Notes: generated by a model from the sequence alone, not told the origin. 53,660 nt of DNA from UBA1757 sp045627385 (GCA_045627385.1 JAZQNO010000033.1:1-53660); one strand, 5' to 3'; counted from the stretch's first letter, positions 41,915 to 51,888 are shown. A program made the numbers and translations.

Positions 41915-43096
41915 TCATTTCCCGATTCGTCCGACAATCAGACGGGCGGCCCGCTCAGAAGCGCCAGGTCCGCCCAGCTCTTCCCGCATTTTGCGGTAGC
42001 CCTCCAAGACTGCCGCCCGCTGGGGCGTGTCTTTGGCGATGAGAGACAGCTCCGACTTGAGATTTTCGAGCGTGTATTCGTAAGAGACGAGTTCTCGGAC
42101 CACTTCGTAACCGGCGACCAGATTGACCAGAGAAATGAAAGGCGTTCTGATGAGGAACCGACGTCCGAGTCGGGTGAGCAAACGGCCCGTAGGCATATAG
42201 TAGCAAACCACCTGAGGCACATTGAACAACGCTGTTTCCAAAGTGGCGGTACCCGACACGACCAAAGCAGTATGTGCCACAGACAGAAGCGCGTAGGTTT
42301 CGCCGAAGACGATCGGACAAGCCAGTTCGCCGAACTGTTCCTGATAGAAATCGGGGCTCAGACCGGGAGCGCCGGACACGACCACCTGAAAGTCATTTTC
42401 GACCTCCGCCGCCGCAACCAGCATCTTGGACAGATTTCGGCGCACTTCCTGACGGCGGCTGCCGGGCAACAAAGCGAGCACAGGCTTGTCCGCCTGCAGG
42501 CCGTGTGCCTGAAGCCACGATGCCTCCGCTTCGGGATTCCCATTCCAATGTTCCTTGAAAGCGGATACGCTGTCAACCGAAGGGTTGCCCACATAGTCGA
42601 CTTCGTAGCGATGGTTTCTGAAATACTCCTTCTCAAACGGAAAAACGATGTACATACGGTCCACGTCACGCTTGAAATTGCGGATACGCCAGCCCTTCCA
42701 AGCCCAGATCTTGGGCGAAATGTAATAATGGACAGGTACGTCGGGAAGGTTCTTTCGGACAAACTTGGCAATCTTCAGATTGAAGTCTGCGTAGTCCACC
42801 AGAATCAGCACGTCCGGATGCCAGGCGGCGATATCCTTCTTGCATTCACGGAGGCGTCGGAGAATGGTGCCCGCGTGCGTCAGCACGGGCCAGAAGCCCA
42901 TATAGGCGAGATCGCGATAATGGCAGACCAGTCCGTCAAAGGCACCCTCGGACGCCTGGTTTTTGCCCACTTCCCGCATCCTGTCACCGCCGTAAAAACG
43001 GAAACTGGCCTGCGGATCTTCCGCCGTCAGACTTTTCATCAGGTTGGACGCATGCAGATCGCCCGACGCCTCACCGGCAATTAGGTAGTATTTCAT
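41915..43096 (-). CDS. lpxB: Lipid-A-disaccharide synthase
   Basis: A 393-residue GT19 enzyme that joins UDP-2,3-diacylglucosamine to lipid X to make the lipid A disaccharide at the inner membrane. It starts with YYLIAGEASGDLHASNL, the LpxB hallmark. PVHYYISPKIWAWKGWRI, VDYVGNPSVDSV, LALLPGSRRQEVRRNL and ALVVSGTATLETALFNVPQVVCYY are all in order. Length is typical. I chose the ATG at 43096; the longer frame to 43168 would contain the promoter elements. It is divergent from parA. Confidence 0.96.
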   Translation of the reverse strand: MKYYLIAGEASGDLHASNLMKSLTAEDPQASFRFYGGDRMREVGKNQASEGAFDGLVCHYRDLAYMGFWPVLTHAGTILRRLRECKKDIAAWHPDVLILVDYADFNLKIAKFVRKNLPDVPVHYYISPKIWAWKGWRIRNFKRDVDRMYIVFPFEKEYFRNHRYEVDYVGNPSVDSVSAFKEHWNGNPEAEASWLQAHGLQADKPVLALLPGSRRQEVRRNLSKMLVAAAEVENDFQVVVSGAPGLSPDFYQEQFGELACPIVFGETYALLSVAHTALVVSGTATLETALFNVPQVVCYYMPTGRLLTRLGRRFLIRTPFISLVNLVAGYEVVRELVSYEYTLENLKSELSLIAKDTPQRAAVLEGYRKMREELGGPGASERAARLIVGRIGK

Positions 43097-43122
43097 CCAG
43101 CTGTAAAGGTTTTTTAAGTCTG

Positions 43123-43130
43123 CAAATGTA
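43123..43130 (-). promoter_or_regulatory. -7 element for lpxB
   Basis: Minus strand TACATTTG, an exact match, 26 bp before the ATG at 43096. Confidence 0.55.
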
Positions 43131-43153
43131 CCATTATTCCGATATATTTTTTC

Positions 43154-43161
43154 TAACTTTG
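43154..43161 (+). promoter_or_regulatory. -7 element (TAACTTTG) for parA
   Basis: Exact match, 22 bp before the ATG at 43184. It lies 23 bp from the opposing lpxB element. Confidence 0.55.
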
Positions 43162-43183
43162 TCTCCAATTACGCAAAAAGAAT

Positions 43184-43948
43184 ATGGGAAAAATCATAGC
43201 CATCGCCAATCAGAAGGGTGGTGTCGGCAAAACCACGACCGTCGTCAATCTCGCCGCTTCGCTGGCCGTCCAGGAGAAGCGCGTGCTGGTCGTCGACGCC
43301 GACCCGCAGGCCAACGCGTCTTCCGGTTTGGGCATTGACATCCGTCAACTGGACAACACCATCTACGAATGCATGATTGACCATGTCGACCCGTCTCAGG
43401 CCATTCTTTCCACCGAGCTGAAATATCTCGACATTCTGCCCGCCCACATCGACTTGGTCGGCGCCGAGTTGGAAATGGTCCAGTTGCCTGACCGGGAGAA
43501 CATCCTCAAATCGGTGCTCCGTCCGCTTCGCGAAACCTATGACTTCATCCTTATCGACTGTTCGCCCTCTCTGGGACTCATCACCGTCAATTGTCTGACC
43601 GCCGCCGACAGCGTGCTCATTCCGGTCCAATGCGAATACTTCGCCCTGGAAGGCATCAGCAAATTGCTCAACACCATCAAAATCATCAAGGGTCATCTCA
43701 ATCCGGACCTGAAAATCGAAGGCTTCCTGCTGACCATGTACGACGGCCGGCTGCGTTCCGCCCGCCAAGTGGCTGAGGAAGTGCGCCGACACTTCCAAGA
43801 CATGGTGTTCGATACGGTCATCCAACGCAATGTGGCGCTTTCCGTCGCTCCGAGCCACGGCCAGCCAGCCATTCTCTACGACGCAGACGCGCGCGGTTCG
43901 GTCGACCATATTCAACTGGCGCTTGAAATCATCCGTAAAGCTCAATAA
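43184..43948 (+). CDS. parA: Chromosome partitioning ATPase ParA/Soj
   Basis: A 254-residue ParA-family ATPase that binds DNA and, with ParB, segregates chromosome origins. The deviant Walker A KGGVGKTT is at residues 11-18, VLVVDADPQANAS follows (about 34-46), and Walker B is FILIDCSPSLG. There is no N-terminal DNA-binding extension, as in chromosomal Soj proteins. parB follows after 11 bp and the run goes on to spoT, the usual order in Bacteroidales. Confidence 0.96.
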   Translation: MGKIIAIANQKGGVGKTTTVVNLAASLAVQEKRVLVVDADPQANASSGLGIDIRQLDNTIYECMIDHVDPSQAILSTELKYLDILPAHIDLVGAELEMVQLPDRENILKSVLRPLRETYDFILIDCSPSLGLITVNCLTAADSVLIPVQCEYFALEGISKLLNTIKIIKGHLNPDLKIEGFLLTMYDGRLRSARQVAEEVRRHFQDMVFDTVIQRNVALSVAPSHGQPAILYDADARGSVDHIQLALEIIRKAQ

Positions 43949-43959
43949 ACAAGACATCT

Positions 43960-44829
43960 ATGGCAAAACAGAACAGTTTGGGAAGAGGCCTCGACGCGCT
44001 TATCAGCAGCGATGACATCCGGACCGTCGGCAGTTCGTCCATCAGCGAAATCGAACTCTCGAAAATCCGCCCGAATCCCGACCAGCCCCGTCACGAATTC
44101 GATCCGGAGGCCCTGGAAGAACTCGCTTCTTCCATCCGGCAGATCGGCATTGTCCAGCCTGTCACTTTGCGAAAGATGAACGACGGCAGTTATCAGATCA
44201 TTTCCGGCGAACGCCGATGGAGAGCCGCTACAGCCGCCGGTCTGCAACGCATTCCCGCCTACATCAAGACCGCCGAGGACGACGCCGTGATGGAAATGGC
44301 CCTCATCGAGAACATCCAGCGCGAGGACCTGAATGCCATCGAAGTGGCTTTGGCCTGCCAGAAACTGCTCGAGGTCTACCACCTCACCCATGAGAAGCTC
44401 TCCGAGCGTCTGGGCAAAAGCCGCACAAGCGTCACCAATTATCTGCGTCTGCTCAAACTGCCCGCCGAAATCCAGATGGGTCTCCAGAACCGGAAAATCG
44501 AAATGGCGCATGCCCGTTCACTGGTTGCGCTAGACAGTCCGACGGCCCAGATAGCCATTTATGAAGACATTCTCCGCTACGGCTATTCGGCCCGACAGGT
44601 GGAAGAACTCGTCCGCAACTACGGCAAAACGGCCGAAGAGAAGGCCGGCCGACAAAAGACGAAGAAGATTTCCCGTCAATACGCTTCTCTGCAGCAACTG
44701 CTCTCCGACAGATTCGGCACCAAGGTGAAGCTCAATGTCGATGAAAACGGCAAAGGCAACATCAGCATTCCTTTCAAATCGGAAAAGAAACTGGAAGAGA
44801 TTCTGGCCATTCTAGACAAAATTCTCTGA
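43960..44829 (+). CDS. parB: Chromosome partitioning protein ParB/Spo0J
   Basis: A 289-residue ParB. The order is normal: an N-terminal LGRGLDALI (ParA-contact region), the CTP-binding ParB/Srx domain with GERRWRA and ENIQREDLN, a helix-turn-helix (LGKSRTSVTNYLRLLKLP) for parS binding, and a C-terminal dimer domain (INVDENGKGNISIPF-like end). It starts 11 bp after parA and abuts DUF5683 directly (stop then ATG with no gap). Confidence 0.96.
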   Translation: MAKQNSLGRGLDALISSDDIRTVGSSSISEIELSKIRPNPDQPRHEFDPEALEELASSIRQIGIVQPVTLRKMNDGSYQIISGERRWRAATAAGLQRIPAYIKTAEDDAVMEMALIENIQREDLNAIEVALACQKLLEVYHLTHEKLSERLGKSRTSVTNYLRLLKLPAEIQMGLQNRKIEMAHARSLVALDSPTAQIAIYEDILRYGYSARQVEELVRNYGKTAEEKAGRQKTKKISRQYASLQQLLSDRFGTKVKLNVDENGKGNISIPFKSEKKLEEILAILDKIL

Positions 44830-45525
44830 ATGAAACTGCGCGGCCACATATCGATATTGCTGACACTTGTCTGCCTGCCTCTGCTTGCGCAGATGCCCGA
44901 CAGCCTTGCCGTTGAAGAAAGCGCCGAGAGGCTGCTGACGGCCGACGCCTTTCAGCCCGACAGTTTTCTCCTTGAAGGGAATGTCGTCGAAGAAATCAGC
45001 GCCGACACCAGCGAATTCGCGCCTGACTCCAACAAAGCCCTCTGGTATGCCGCCCTCTTTCCGGGTGCCGGGCAGTTCTACAACCGCCGCTATTGGAAAT
45101 TGCCCATCGTGGCGGGCGCAGCCGCAGGCCTCACTTATGCCATTTCCTGGAACAACCGCTATTACGAAGCCTACACGACCGCCTATCACGACCTCATCGA
45201 CAACGACCCTTCCACGAATTATTTCAATCTGCTGATTCCGGCCGAATACAACTATTCTTCCTCACAGCTGAACACGACCATCAAAAACCGTCAGCAGACC
45301 TTCCGCCGCCAGCGAGACCTCTGCATCATCATCGCCATCGGCTGTTATCTGGTGAGCATCCTGGACGCTTATGTCGATGCCGAGCTATTCAATTTCGACA
45401 TCAGCGACGACCTGAGTTTCGAATGGGGCGCTCCTGAATCGCCCCAATCTCCCATTCCCGGCAGTCTGCCCTCATACACCTTCCCATCCCAGACATTGGG
45501 TGTCAGCTGGTCCATCAAATTTTAG
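44830..45525 (+). CDS. DUF5683 family membrane protein
   Basis: A 231-residue protein with an N-terminal signal (ISILLTLVCLPLLAQ) and the DUF5683 core ALWYAALFPGAGQFYNRRYWKLPIVAGAAAG (about 76-106) with two short hydrophobic helices and a third near 170-185. The mature N-terminus is acidic. The family is common in Bacteroidetes between parB and mltD; function unknown but probably envelope-related. It begins right after the parB stop. Confidence 0.85.
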   Translation: MKLRGHISILLTLVCLPLLAQMPDSLAVEESAERLLTADAFQPDSFLLEGNVVEEISADTSEFAPDSNKALWYAALFPGAGQFYNRRYWKLPIVAGAAAGLTYAISWNNRYYEAYTTAYHDLIDNDPSTNYFNLLIPAEYNYSSSQLNTTIKNRQQTFRRQRDLCIIIAIGCYLVSILDAYVDAELFNFDISDDLSFEWGAPESPQSPIPGSLPSYTFPSQTLGVSWSIKF

Positions 45526-45533
45526 CTGCAGCT

Positions 45534-46988
45534 ATGACTTCAAGCACATTCCGCATATCGATCGTCCTGGCCCTGTGTGTCTGGAGCTGCGCTTGCTCAA
45601 GCGCTGAAGCTGCCCGCAATCGGAAAAACAACCGGCAGACCGAAGCGACCGTTCAAGCAGACACGCTTCAGATGGAGCCGAATGTTCCGACAGACGGTTC
45701 TTCCGGCGATGCGGTCCTGTATCAGGACAGCCTTCGAGACCGTCAGGAAGAGCTGATTCCGGACGAGCCATTTCAGCCCTGGGCCGCCATCGACACCGCC
45801 GGAATGTCATTCGACGACAAGCAATTCTCCGAAAGTCTGATTCAAGTCGGCCTGCTGGTCGAAACCAACATAGACAGCCTTTATTTCGAGTGGCGTCTCG
45901 ACGCTTTGGAATTGGGCGACTCGGTCCGATACACGCTTCCATACGACACCATCGAGACGCCGGAAGAGGAGTATATGAGACGAATGGCGGAAATTCCCGA
46001 CATCGTCCAACTGCGCTACAACAAAGTCGTGCGCCGCTTCATCGACGTCTACGCCCTCGACCGCCGCACCCAAGTGAGTCAGATGCTCACCATGTCGCAG
46101 TACTACTTTCCCATTTTCGAACAGGAACTCGACAAAGCCGGACTGCCTGACGAACTGAAATATCTGCCCATCATCGAATCGGCTCTCAACCCGAAAGCCA
46201 CCTCCCGTATGGGCGCCGCAGGACTTTGGCAGTTCATGTACTCGACGGGCAAGATGTACGGTCTGCAAATCAACAGTCTCACCGACGAACGGCGCGACCC
46301 TGTGCGTTCGACGGAAGCCGCCGTCAAATTTCTCCAATCGCTGTACAACACCTTCGGAGACTGGAATCTGGCCATAGCTGCTTACAACTGCGGTCCAGGC
46401 AATGTGCGCAAGGCCATCAACGCCAGCGGAGGCAAGCGCGATTTCTGGCAGATTTATTACTTTTTACCCAGAGAGACACGCAGTTACGTACCTCTTTTCA
46501 TGGCCGCCCAATATGTGATGACCTATCACGAAGAGCACCGCATCTATCCGGCGCCCGCCCATTTCCCGATGGTGTGCGACACCTTCCATATCCACGAAAA
46601 CATGCATTTCCGGCAGATTGCCGACGTCTGCCACATTCCCATCGAGGAAATCCGCCTGGTCAATCCTCATTTCCGCAATGAAATAGCCCACGGCACCCGC
46701 AGCCGTGAAGGCATTCTGTATCTGCCCGCCCAATACACCCCAAGATTCGTCAGCCTTTGCGACAGCATTCCCAATTACCGCCGCGCCGAACTGCTCACCA
46801 ACACGGTGACCGAAGCAACCAGAAGCGGTGCGCGCGAGCCGGGACAAGGCATCGTCTATCGCGTCCGTTCGGGCGACAATCTATACACTATAGCCAAACG
46901 TTACCACGTGACCGTCAAGCAGTTGCGATCTTGGAACAATCTCCGGAGCGACGTGTTGCAAATCGGTCAGCGGCTTATCATATACTGA
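45534..46988 (+). CDS. mltD: Membrane-bound lytic murein transglycosylase D-like, with LysM
   Basis: A 484-residue exported peptidoglycan lytic transglycosylase. The signal region may be a lipoprotein signal (VWSC near Cys19). The SLT domain (about 190-330) has the catalytic Glu in LPIIESALNPKA, then GAAGLWQFMYSTGKMYGL and AIAAYNCGPGNVRKAI. One clear C-terminal LysM (about 440-484, YRVRSGDNLYTIAKRY) binds the glycan. It cuts MurNAc-GlcNAc links to allow wall turnover. It starts 8 bp after DUF5683; spoT follows 2 bp after. Confidence 0.92.
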   Translation: MTSSTFRISIVLALCVWSCACSSAEAARNRKNNRQTEATVQADTLQMEPNVPTDGSSGDAVLYQDSLRDRQEELIPDEPFQPWAAIDTAGMSFDDKQFSESLIQVGLLVETNIDSLYFEWRLDALELGDSVRYTLPYDTIETPEEEYMRRMAEIPDIVQLRYNKVVRRFIDVYALDRRTQVSQMLTMSQYYFPIFEQELDKAGLPDELKYLPIIESALNPKATSRMGAAGLWQFMYSTGKMYGLQINSLTDERRDPVRSTEAAVKFLQSLYNTFGDWNLAIAAYNCGPGNVRKAINASGGKRDFWQIYYFLPRETRSYVPLFMAAQYVMTYHEEHRIYPAPAHFPMVCDTFHIHENMHFRQIADVCHIPIEEIRLVNPHFRNEIAHGTRSREGILYLPAQYTPRFVSLCDSIPNYRRAELLTNTVTEATRSGAREPGQGIVYRVRSGDNLYTIAKRYHVTVKQLRSWNNLRSDVLQIGQRLIIY

Positions 46989-46990
46989 TT

Positions 46991-49246
46991 ATGGACAGCG
47001 ACTCAGGACACAAGCCACAGACACCGGAAGAACTCCGCATTGAAGCGGAGTTTCAGGCCCTGCTCAATGATTATCTCAATTCGAATCACCGAAAGAAAAC
47101 AGAAATCATCACCAAGGCCTTCCGTTTTGCAGAAAAAGCCCACCGGGGTGTCAAAAGACGTTCGGGTGAGCCCTACATCATGCACCCTTTGGCTGTCGCA
47201 CGCATCTGTTGCCGCGAAATCGGACTGGGATCCACGTCCATCTGTTCGGCTCTTCTGCACGATGTGGTCGAAGACACCGAATTCACCATTGAAGACATCC
47301 GCAATCTGTTCGGCGACCGCATCGCCACCATTGTCGAAGGCCTGACCAAAATTTCAGGCGGCATCTTCGGCGAGCACGCGTCCACACAGACTGAGAATTT
47401 CCGCCGTCTGCTGCTCACCATGGCCGAAGATATCCGTGTGATACTCATCAAAATGGCCGACCGTCTTCACAACATGCGCACGCTCGACGCCATGACCGTG
47501 AGCAAACAGAACAAAATCGCAGGCGAAACGCTGTACCTCTATGCGCCTCTGGCTCACCGCCTGGGTCTGAACCGTATCAAGACGGAGTTGGAAGACCTTA
47601 GCTTCAAATACGAGCATCCGCAGGAGTACGCGGAAATATCGCAGCAGCTCGAAGCCACCGCTTCTGCCCGAAACGAACTGTTCCACGCCTTCACCGACCC
47701 CCTCTTTCCCGAACTGGGTCAGTTGGGCATCAGTTTTCACGTGAAGGCCCGTGTGAAATCGGTCTATTCCATCTGGCGCAAAATGCAGTCGAAAAACCTG
47801 CAGTTTGAGGATATCTACGACATTCTGGCCGTCCGCATCATCTTCGATTCCCGCACCGACCTCGACGAAAAGACCGCGTCTGCCTGGGAAAAGAAGAAAT
47901 GCTGGGACATCTATTCGGTCATCACCGACCGCTACAAGCCTCATCCAGACCGCTTGCGCGATTGGGTGAACAACCCGAAAGCCAATGGATATCAAGCGCT
48001 TCACACCACCGTTATGGGCCCAGACGGCGTTTGGGTCGAAGTCCAAATCCGCAGCAGCCAGATGGACAACATCGCTGAAAAGGGCTTTGCCGCCCATTGG
48101 AAATACAAAGTCGGCGAGATTGAAGAGGAAAACGAGCTGAACCGCTGGATTCTGACCATCAAGGATATATTGGAAAGTCCGGAACCCAATGCGCTCGACA
48201 TGCTTGACACCATCAAGATGAATCTTTTCTCATCGGAAATTTTCGTCTTCACTCCCACCGGTGAAATCAAGACCATGCCGCAAGGAGCCACCGCTCTCGA
48301 CTTCGCCTTCGAACTCCATACCGAACTGGGCTATCACTGCATCGGCGCCAAGGCCAACCACCAGCTGGTTCCGCTGAGCTATGTCCTCAAAAGCGGTGAC
48401 CAGATCGAGATCCTGACTTCCGACAGCCAGACCCCCAACATCGAGTGGATCAAGTTTGTCACCACTGGCAAGGCCCACTCCAAGATCCGTTATTGCTGGC
48501 GGCGCCTCAACCGCGCGGCCCTGTCCAAGGGTGAATCGACAATCAACGAGTTTTTCAACCGTCATCAAATAGCCAATTCTCCTGAACACGTGCAGATTCT
48601 GATGGATCATTTCGGCTGCATCGAACGCGACGACCTGTCTATCCGCATCTCCCGCGAGGACATTGTTCTCGATGACAGTGTGGCCTCTCTGTTCAAAAAG
48701 AAGGACGAAAATCTGCTGGTCAAATACTGGAATCTGAGTTTCGGCAAGAAAGACGATGACGAAAAGCGCCAGAAGCAGCTGCAGAAAACCGATTTGAAGC
48801 GCGTCCACCAGCTCACGGAAGAGGCCGTCCAGACACGATACCGGCTGGCTTCCTGCTGCCAGCCCATTCCCGGTGACGAAGTGGTCGGCTATCTCGAAGA
48901 CGACAACAGCATCTCTGTCCACAAGCAGCTCTGCCCCCTTGCCCTGAAACTGAAAAGCACCCACGGCAACCGCCTGATTTCCGCCCAATGGGCAACCCAC
49001 CGCATCATGTCCTTCCCCGCCCGACTTGAAGTGAACGGCATGGACAATGTCGGTGTGCTCCGAGACATTCTCAACATTATCTCAGGGCAGTTTTCCGTCA
49101 ATATGAACGAGCTCCACATCGAGAGCCATGACGGCGTGTTCAAAGGGAAGATTTCGCTTTATGTGCACGACGTAGAAGATCTCAACCAACTGATAGCCAA
49201 GATCTCCTGCCTCGATGCCATTTATTCGGTCAGTCGAGTCGACTGA
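46991..49246 (+). CDS. spoT: Bifunctional (p)ppGpp synthetase/hydrolase RelA/SpoT
   Basis: A 751-residue stringent-response enzyme. The hydrolase HD domain (about 50-200) is intact: RRSGEPYIMHPLAVA, ALLHDVVEDTEFT. The synthetase (about 240-360) has RVKSVYSIWRKMQ and DIYDILAVRIIF, then NPKANGYQALHTTV. TGS (about 410-475, EIFVFTPTGEIKTMPQGATALDFAF), a zinc/helical region and the C-terminal ACT domain (about 670-750) follow. It sets ppGpp levels under starvation. Same transcript as mltD; the gene ends facing alaS. An AT-rich 6-bp inverted repeat lies between. Confidence 0.96.
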   Translation: MDSDSGHKPQTPEELRIEAEFQALLNDYLNSNHRKKTEIITKAFRFAEKAHRGVKRRSGEPYIMHPLAVARICCREIGLGSTSICSALLHDVVEDTEFTIEDIRNLFGDRIATIVEGLTKISGGIFGEHASTQTENFRRLLLTMAEDIRVILIKMADRLHNMRTLDAMTVSKQNKIAGETLYLYAPLAHRLGLNRIKTELEDLSFKYEHPQEYAEISQQLEATASARNELFHAFTDPLFPELGQLGISFHVKARVKSVYSIWRKMQSKNLQFEDIYDILAVRIIFDSRTDLDEKTASAWEKKKCWDIYSVITDRYKPHPDRLRDWVNNPKANGYQALHTTVMGPDGVWVEVQIRSSQMDNIAEKGFAAHWKYKVGEIEEENELNRWILTIKDILESPEPNALDMLDTIKMNLFSSEIFVFTPTGEIKTMPQGATALDFAFELHTELGYHCIGAKANHQLVPLSYVLKSGDQIEILTSDSQTPNIEWIKFVTTGKAHSKIRYCWRRLNRAALSKGESTINEFFNRHQIANSPEHVQILMDHFGCIERDDLSIRISREDIVLDDSVASLFKKKDENLLVKYWNLSFGKKDDDEKRQKQLQKTDLKRVHQLTEEAVQTRYRLASCCQPIPGDEVVGYLEDDNSISVHKQLCPLALKLKSTHGNRLISAQWATHRIMSFPARLEVNGMDNVGVLRDILNIISGQFSVNMNELHIESHDGVFKGKISLYVHDVEDLNQLIAKISCLDAIYSVSRVD
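47735..47745. promoter_or_regulatory. Possible parS-like site inside spoT
   Basis: TTTCACGTGAA holds the exact TTCACGTGAA core of the parS consensus TGTTTCACGTGAAACA, with 11 of 16 positions matching overall. It lies 2.9 kb from parB, in coding DNA (codons for SFHVK), so it may be chance. Confidence 0.25.
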
Positions 49247-49252
49247 GCCGTC

Positions 49253-49268
49253 AATCATTCGGATGATT
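49253..49268. terminator. Weak hairpin between spoT and alaS
   Basis: AATCAT-TCGG-ATGATT is a perfect 6-bp stem with a tetraloop, between convergent genes. No U-run follows on either strand, and it overlaps the alaS stop, so any terminator role is weak. Confidence 0.25.
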
Positions 49269-51888
49269 ACTTTGTGAGAATGCCCACCACCTGGTCGACT
49301 GCAGCCTGAAGGCCTTCTGCGTTCTTACCTCCGGCCACTGCAAAGTGGGCCTGACCGCCGCCATTGCCACCGATGAGCTTGGCCGCTTCGCGCACCAACT
49401 GACCTGCATTGCGGCCTTCAGCCACCAAATCCGCACCCAGAGCCACCGTCAGCAAGGGTTTGTTGTCGTTGACCGAACCGGCCACGAACAGCAGTTTTCC
49501 ACCCATCTCGCCTCTCAGTTGCAAGGCGATATCCTTCATCTGGTCGGCCGTAGCCTGTCCAACGAAGCGGACCACCTGAATGCCAGAAATTTCGGTGACT
49601 TGAGATTTGAGCGTTTCCTTCAGCTGTTTGGATTTTTCCTCCAGGAAAGCCTCGACCTGTTTCTTCAGATTTTTGTTCTCGTCGATGGATTTGCGCAGCG
49701 TTTCCATCAGATTCGGAGCATTGTTGAACATGGCTCTAATCTGAGCGATCTGGTCTTTCAAACCGTCCACATAGTCATCGGCGGCCTTGCCCGTGATGGC
49801 TTCGATACGACGGATACCGGCGGCCACAGAACTTTCGGAAATGATGCGGATGCTGCCGATGCGGCCCGTGGAAGGAATATGGCAACCGCCACAGAGTTCG
49901 ATGGAAGGGCCGAACTTGATGACACGGACCTCGTCCCCGTATTTTTCGCCGAAAAGGGCGATGGCCCCCATGGCCTTGGCTTCTGCAATCGGCATGTCGC
50001 GGTGTTCTTCGAGCCGGATGTCTTCGCGCAGCATCGCGTTGGCCAGCCGTTCGACCTCGCGGAGTTCTTCGTCGGTCACTTTCTGGAAGTGGCTGAAGTC
50101 GAAACGCAAGCTGTCGGGACTGACGTAAGAGCCTTTCTGCTCGACATGGGTTCCCAGCACCTGACGCAGGCAATAGTCGAGAATATGGGTGGCCGAGTGG
50201 TTGCGTTCGACCGCCAGACGGGCCTCGGTGTCGACCTTGGCCGTAAAGACGCCGGTCGTATCTTCCGGAAGTTGGGTCGTCAGACAGACGGGAAGATTGT
50301 TTTCACGCTTCGTGTCGATGACCTGAATGCATTTGCCTTCGCTGTCGGTCAGGCAACCGCAGTCTCCGACCTCGCCGCCCATTTCGCCGTAGAAAGGCGT
50401 ATCGGCCAGCACAATCTGATAGAAAGTCTTGTTTTTCTGTTTGATCTGACGATAACGCAGGATTTCGGTTTCGCATTCGAACGAATCGTATCCGACGAAT
50501 CGGGGCGTACCGGCCTTGAGTTCCACCCAGTCGCCGTTTTCAACAGCCGCGGCATTGCGGGCACGTTCCTTCTGCTGCTGCATCTCGGCGTTGAAGCCTT
50601 CGATATCGGCCTCCAGGCCGTTCTCACGCAGAATCAGTTCGGTCAGGTCGAGCGGGAATCCGAAGGTGTCGTACAAGGTGAACACGTCTTTGCCGGCCAC
50701 CTGTGAGCGACCTTCGGCCTTGACGTTTTCCATCACCTTTTCAAGCAGTTTGATACCCGTTTCAAGCGTGCGGAGGAAGGATTCTTCCTCTTCCTTGATC
50801 ACCTTTTCAACCAGAGATTTCTGAGCGATCAGTTCGGGATAAGCGTCACCCATCGTGTCGATCAGGACAGGCAACAGCTGATACAGGAATGCCTGACGGC
50901 GTCCGAGGAAAGTATAGCCGTAACGGACGGCGCGGCGCAGGATACGTCGAATGACATAACCGGCCTTCGCATTGGACGGCAATTGGCCGTCGGTGATGGC
51001 AAAAGCGATGGTGCGGATGTGGTCGGCCACGACACGCATGGCGATGTCGACCTTTTCATCCTGTCCGTACTGAAGTCCGCACATCGTACCGATTTCGCGG
51101 ATAATGGGCTGAAAGACATCCGTATCGTAGTTCGAGCTCTTGCCTTGCAAGGTGCGGACCAGACGTTCGAAACCCATGCCGGTGTCGATCACATGTGCCG
51201 GCAACTTTTCGAGCGATCCGTTGGCCATACGGTTGTACTGCATGAACACGAGGTTCCAGATTTCAATCACTTGCGGATGATCCTTATTGACGAGTTCGCG
51301 GCCGCTCTTCAGAGCCTTTTCCTCGGCGCTGCGGGAATCGAAATGGATTTCCGAACAAGGACCGCAAGGGCCCGTATCGCCCATTTCCCAGAAATTGTCA
51401 TGCTTGTTTCCGTTCAGGATATGATCCTTCGGCAGAAACTGTTCCCAAATGGCGGCAGCTTCATTGTCGCGGTCGAGACCTTCTTCGGCACTTCCCTCAA
51501 AGACAGTGGCATACAGATTGGCCGGATCCAGATGAAGCACATCGACAAGATATTCCCAAGCCCAGGAAATGGCCTCTTTCTTGAAATAATCGCCGAAAGA
51601 CCAGTTGCCCAACATTTCGAACATCGTATGGTGGTAGGTATCGTGTCCGACTTCTTCCAGATCGTTGTGTTTTCCGCTCACGCGAAGGCATTTTTGAGAA
51701 TCCGCCGCTCGACTGAATTTTTTTTCGACATTGCCCAAAATGATGTCCTTGAACTGGTTCATACCGGCATTGGTGAACATCAGAGTGGGGTCACCCTTCA
51801 AAACCATGGGAGCAGAAGGCACAATCGTGCAGTCTTTCGAAGCGAAAAACTTCAGGAAGCTTTCGCGGATTTCTTTAGCTGTGAGCAT
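49267..51888 (-). CDS. alaS: Alanyl-tRNA synthetase
   Basis: An 873-residue enzyme that charges tRNA-Ala with alanine. Catalytic-domain motifs: RESFLKFFASKDC at the start, LMFTNAGMNQFKDIILG, HTMFEMLGNWSFGDYFKKEAI and the class II motif 3 region GYVIRRILRRAVRYG. The editing domain keeps the zinc-type residues HSATH (about residue 562) and CGGCHIPSTG. The C-terminal C-Ala domain ends with GGNGGGQAHFAVAGG. Full length, own promoter at 51914. Confidence 0.98.
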   Translation of the reverse strand: MLTAKEIRESFLKFFASKDCTIVPSAPMVLKGDPTLMFTNAGMNQFKDIILGNVEKKFSRAADSQKCLRVSGKHNDLEEVGHDTYHHTMFEMLGNWSFGDYFKKEAISWAWEYLVDVLHLDPANLYATVFEGSAEEGLDRDNEAAAIWEQFLPKDHILNGNKHDNFWEMGDTGPCGPCSEIHFDSRSAEEKALKSGRELVNKDHPQVIEIWNLVFMQYNRMANGSLEKLPAHVIDTGMGFERLVRTLQGKSSNYDTDVFQPIIREIGTMCGLQYGQDEKVDIAMRVVADHIRTIAFAITDGQLPSNAKAGYVIRRILRRAVRYGYTFLGRRQAFLYQLLPVLIDTMGDAYPELIAQKSLVEKVIKEEEESFLRTLETGIKLLEKVMENVKAEGRSQVAGKDVFTLYDTFGFPLDLTELILRENGLEADIEGFNAEMQQQKERARNAAAVENGDWVELKAGTPRFVGYDSFECETEILRYRQIKQKNKTFYQIVLADTPFYGEMGGEVGDCGCLTDSEGKCIQVIDTKRENNLPVCLTTQLPEDTTGVFTAKVDTEARLAVERNHSATHILDYCLRQVLGTHVEQKGSYVSPDSLRFDFSHFQKVTDEELREVERLANAMLREDIRLEEHRDMPIAEAKAMGAIALFGEKYGDEVRVIKFGPSIELCGGCHIPSTGRIGSIRIISESSVAAGIRRIEAITGKAADDYVDGLKDQIAQIRAMFNNAPNLMETLRKSIDENKNLKKQVEAFLEEKSKQLKETLKSQVTEISGIQVVRFVGQATADQMKDIALQLRGEMGGKLLFVAGSVNDNKPLLTVALGADLVAEGRNAGQLVREAAKLIGGNGGGQAHFAVAGGKNAEGLQAAVDQVVGILTK

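Noticed and set aside
49234..49250. TCAGTCGA-G-TCGACTGA inverted repeat at the end of spoT
   Set aside because: It overlaps the stop codon, has a one-base loop and no U-run, so it is not a credible terminator or operator.
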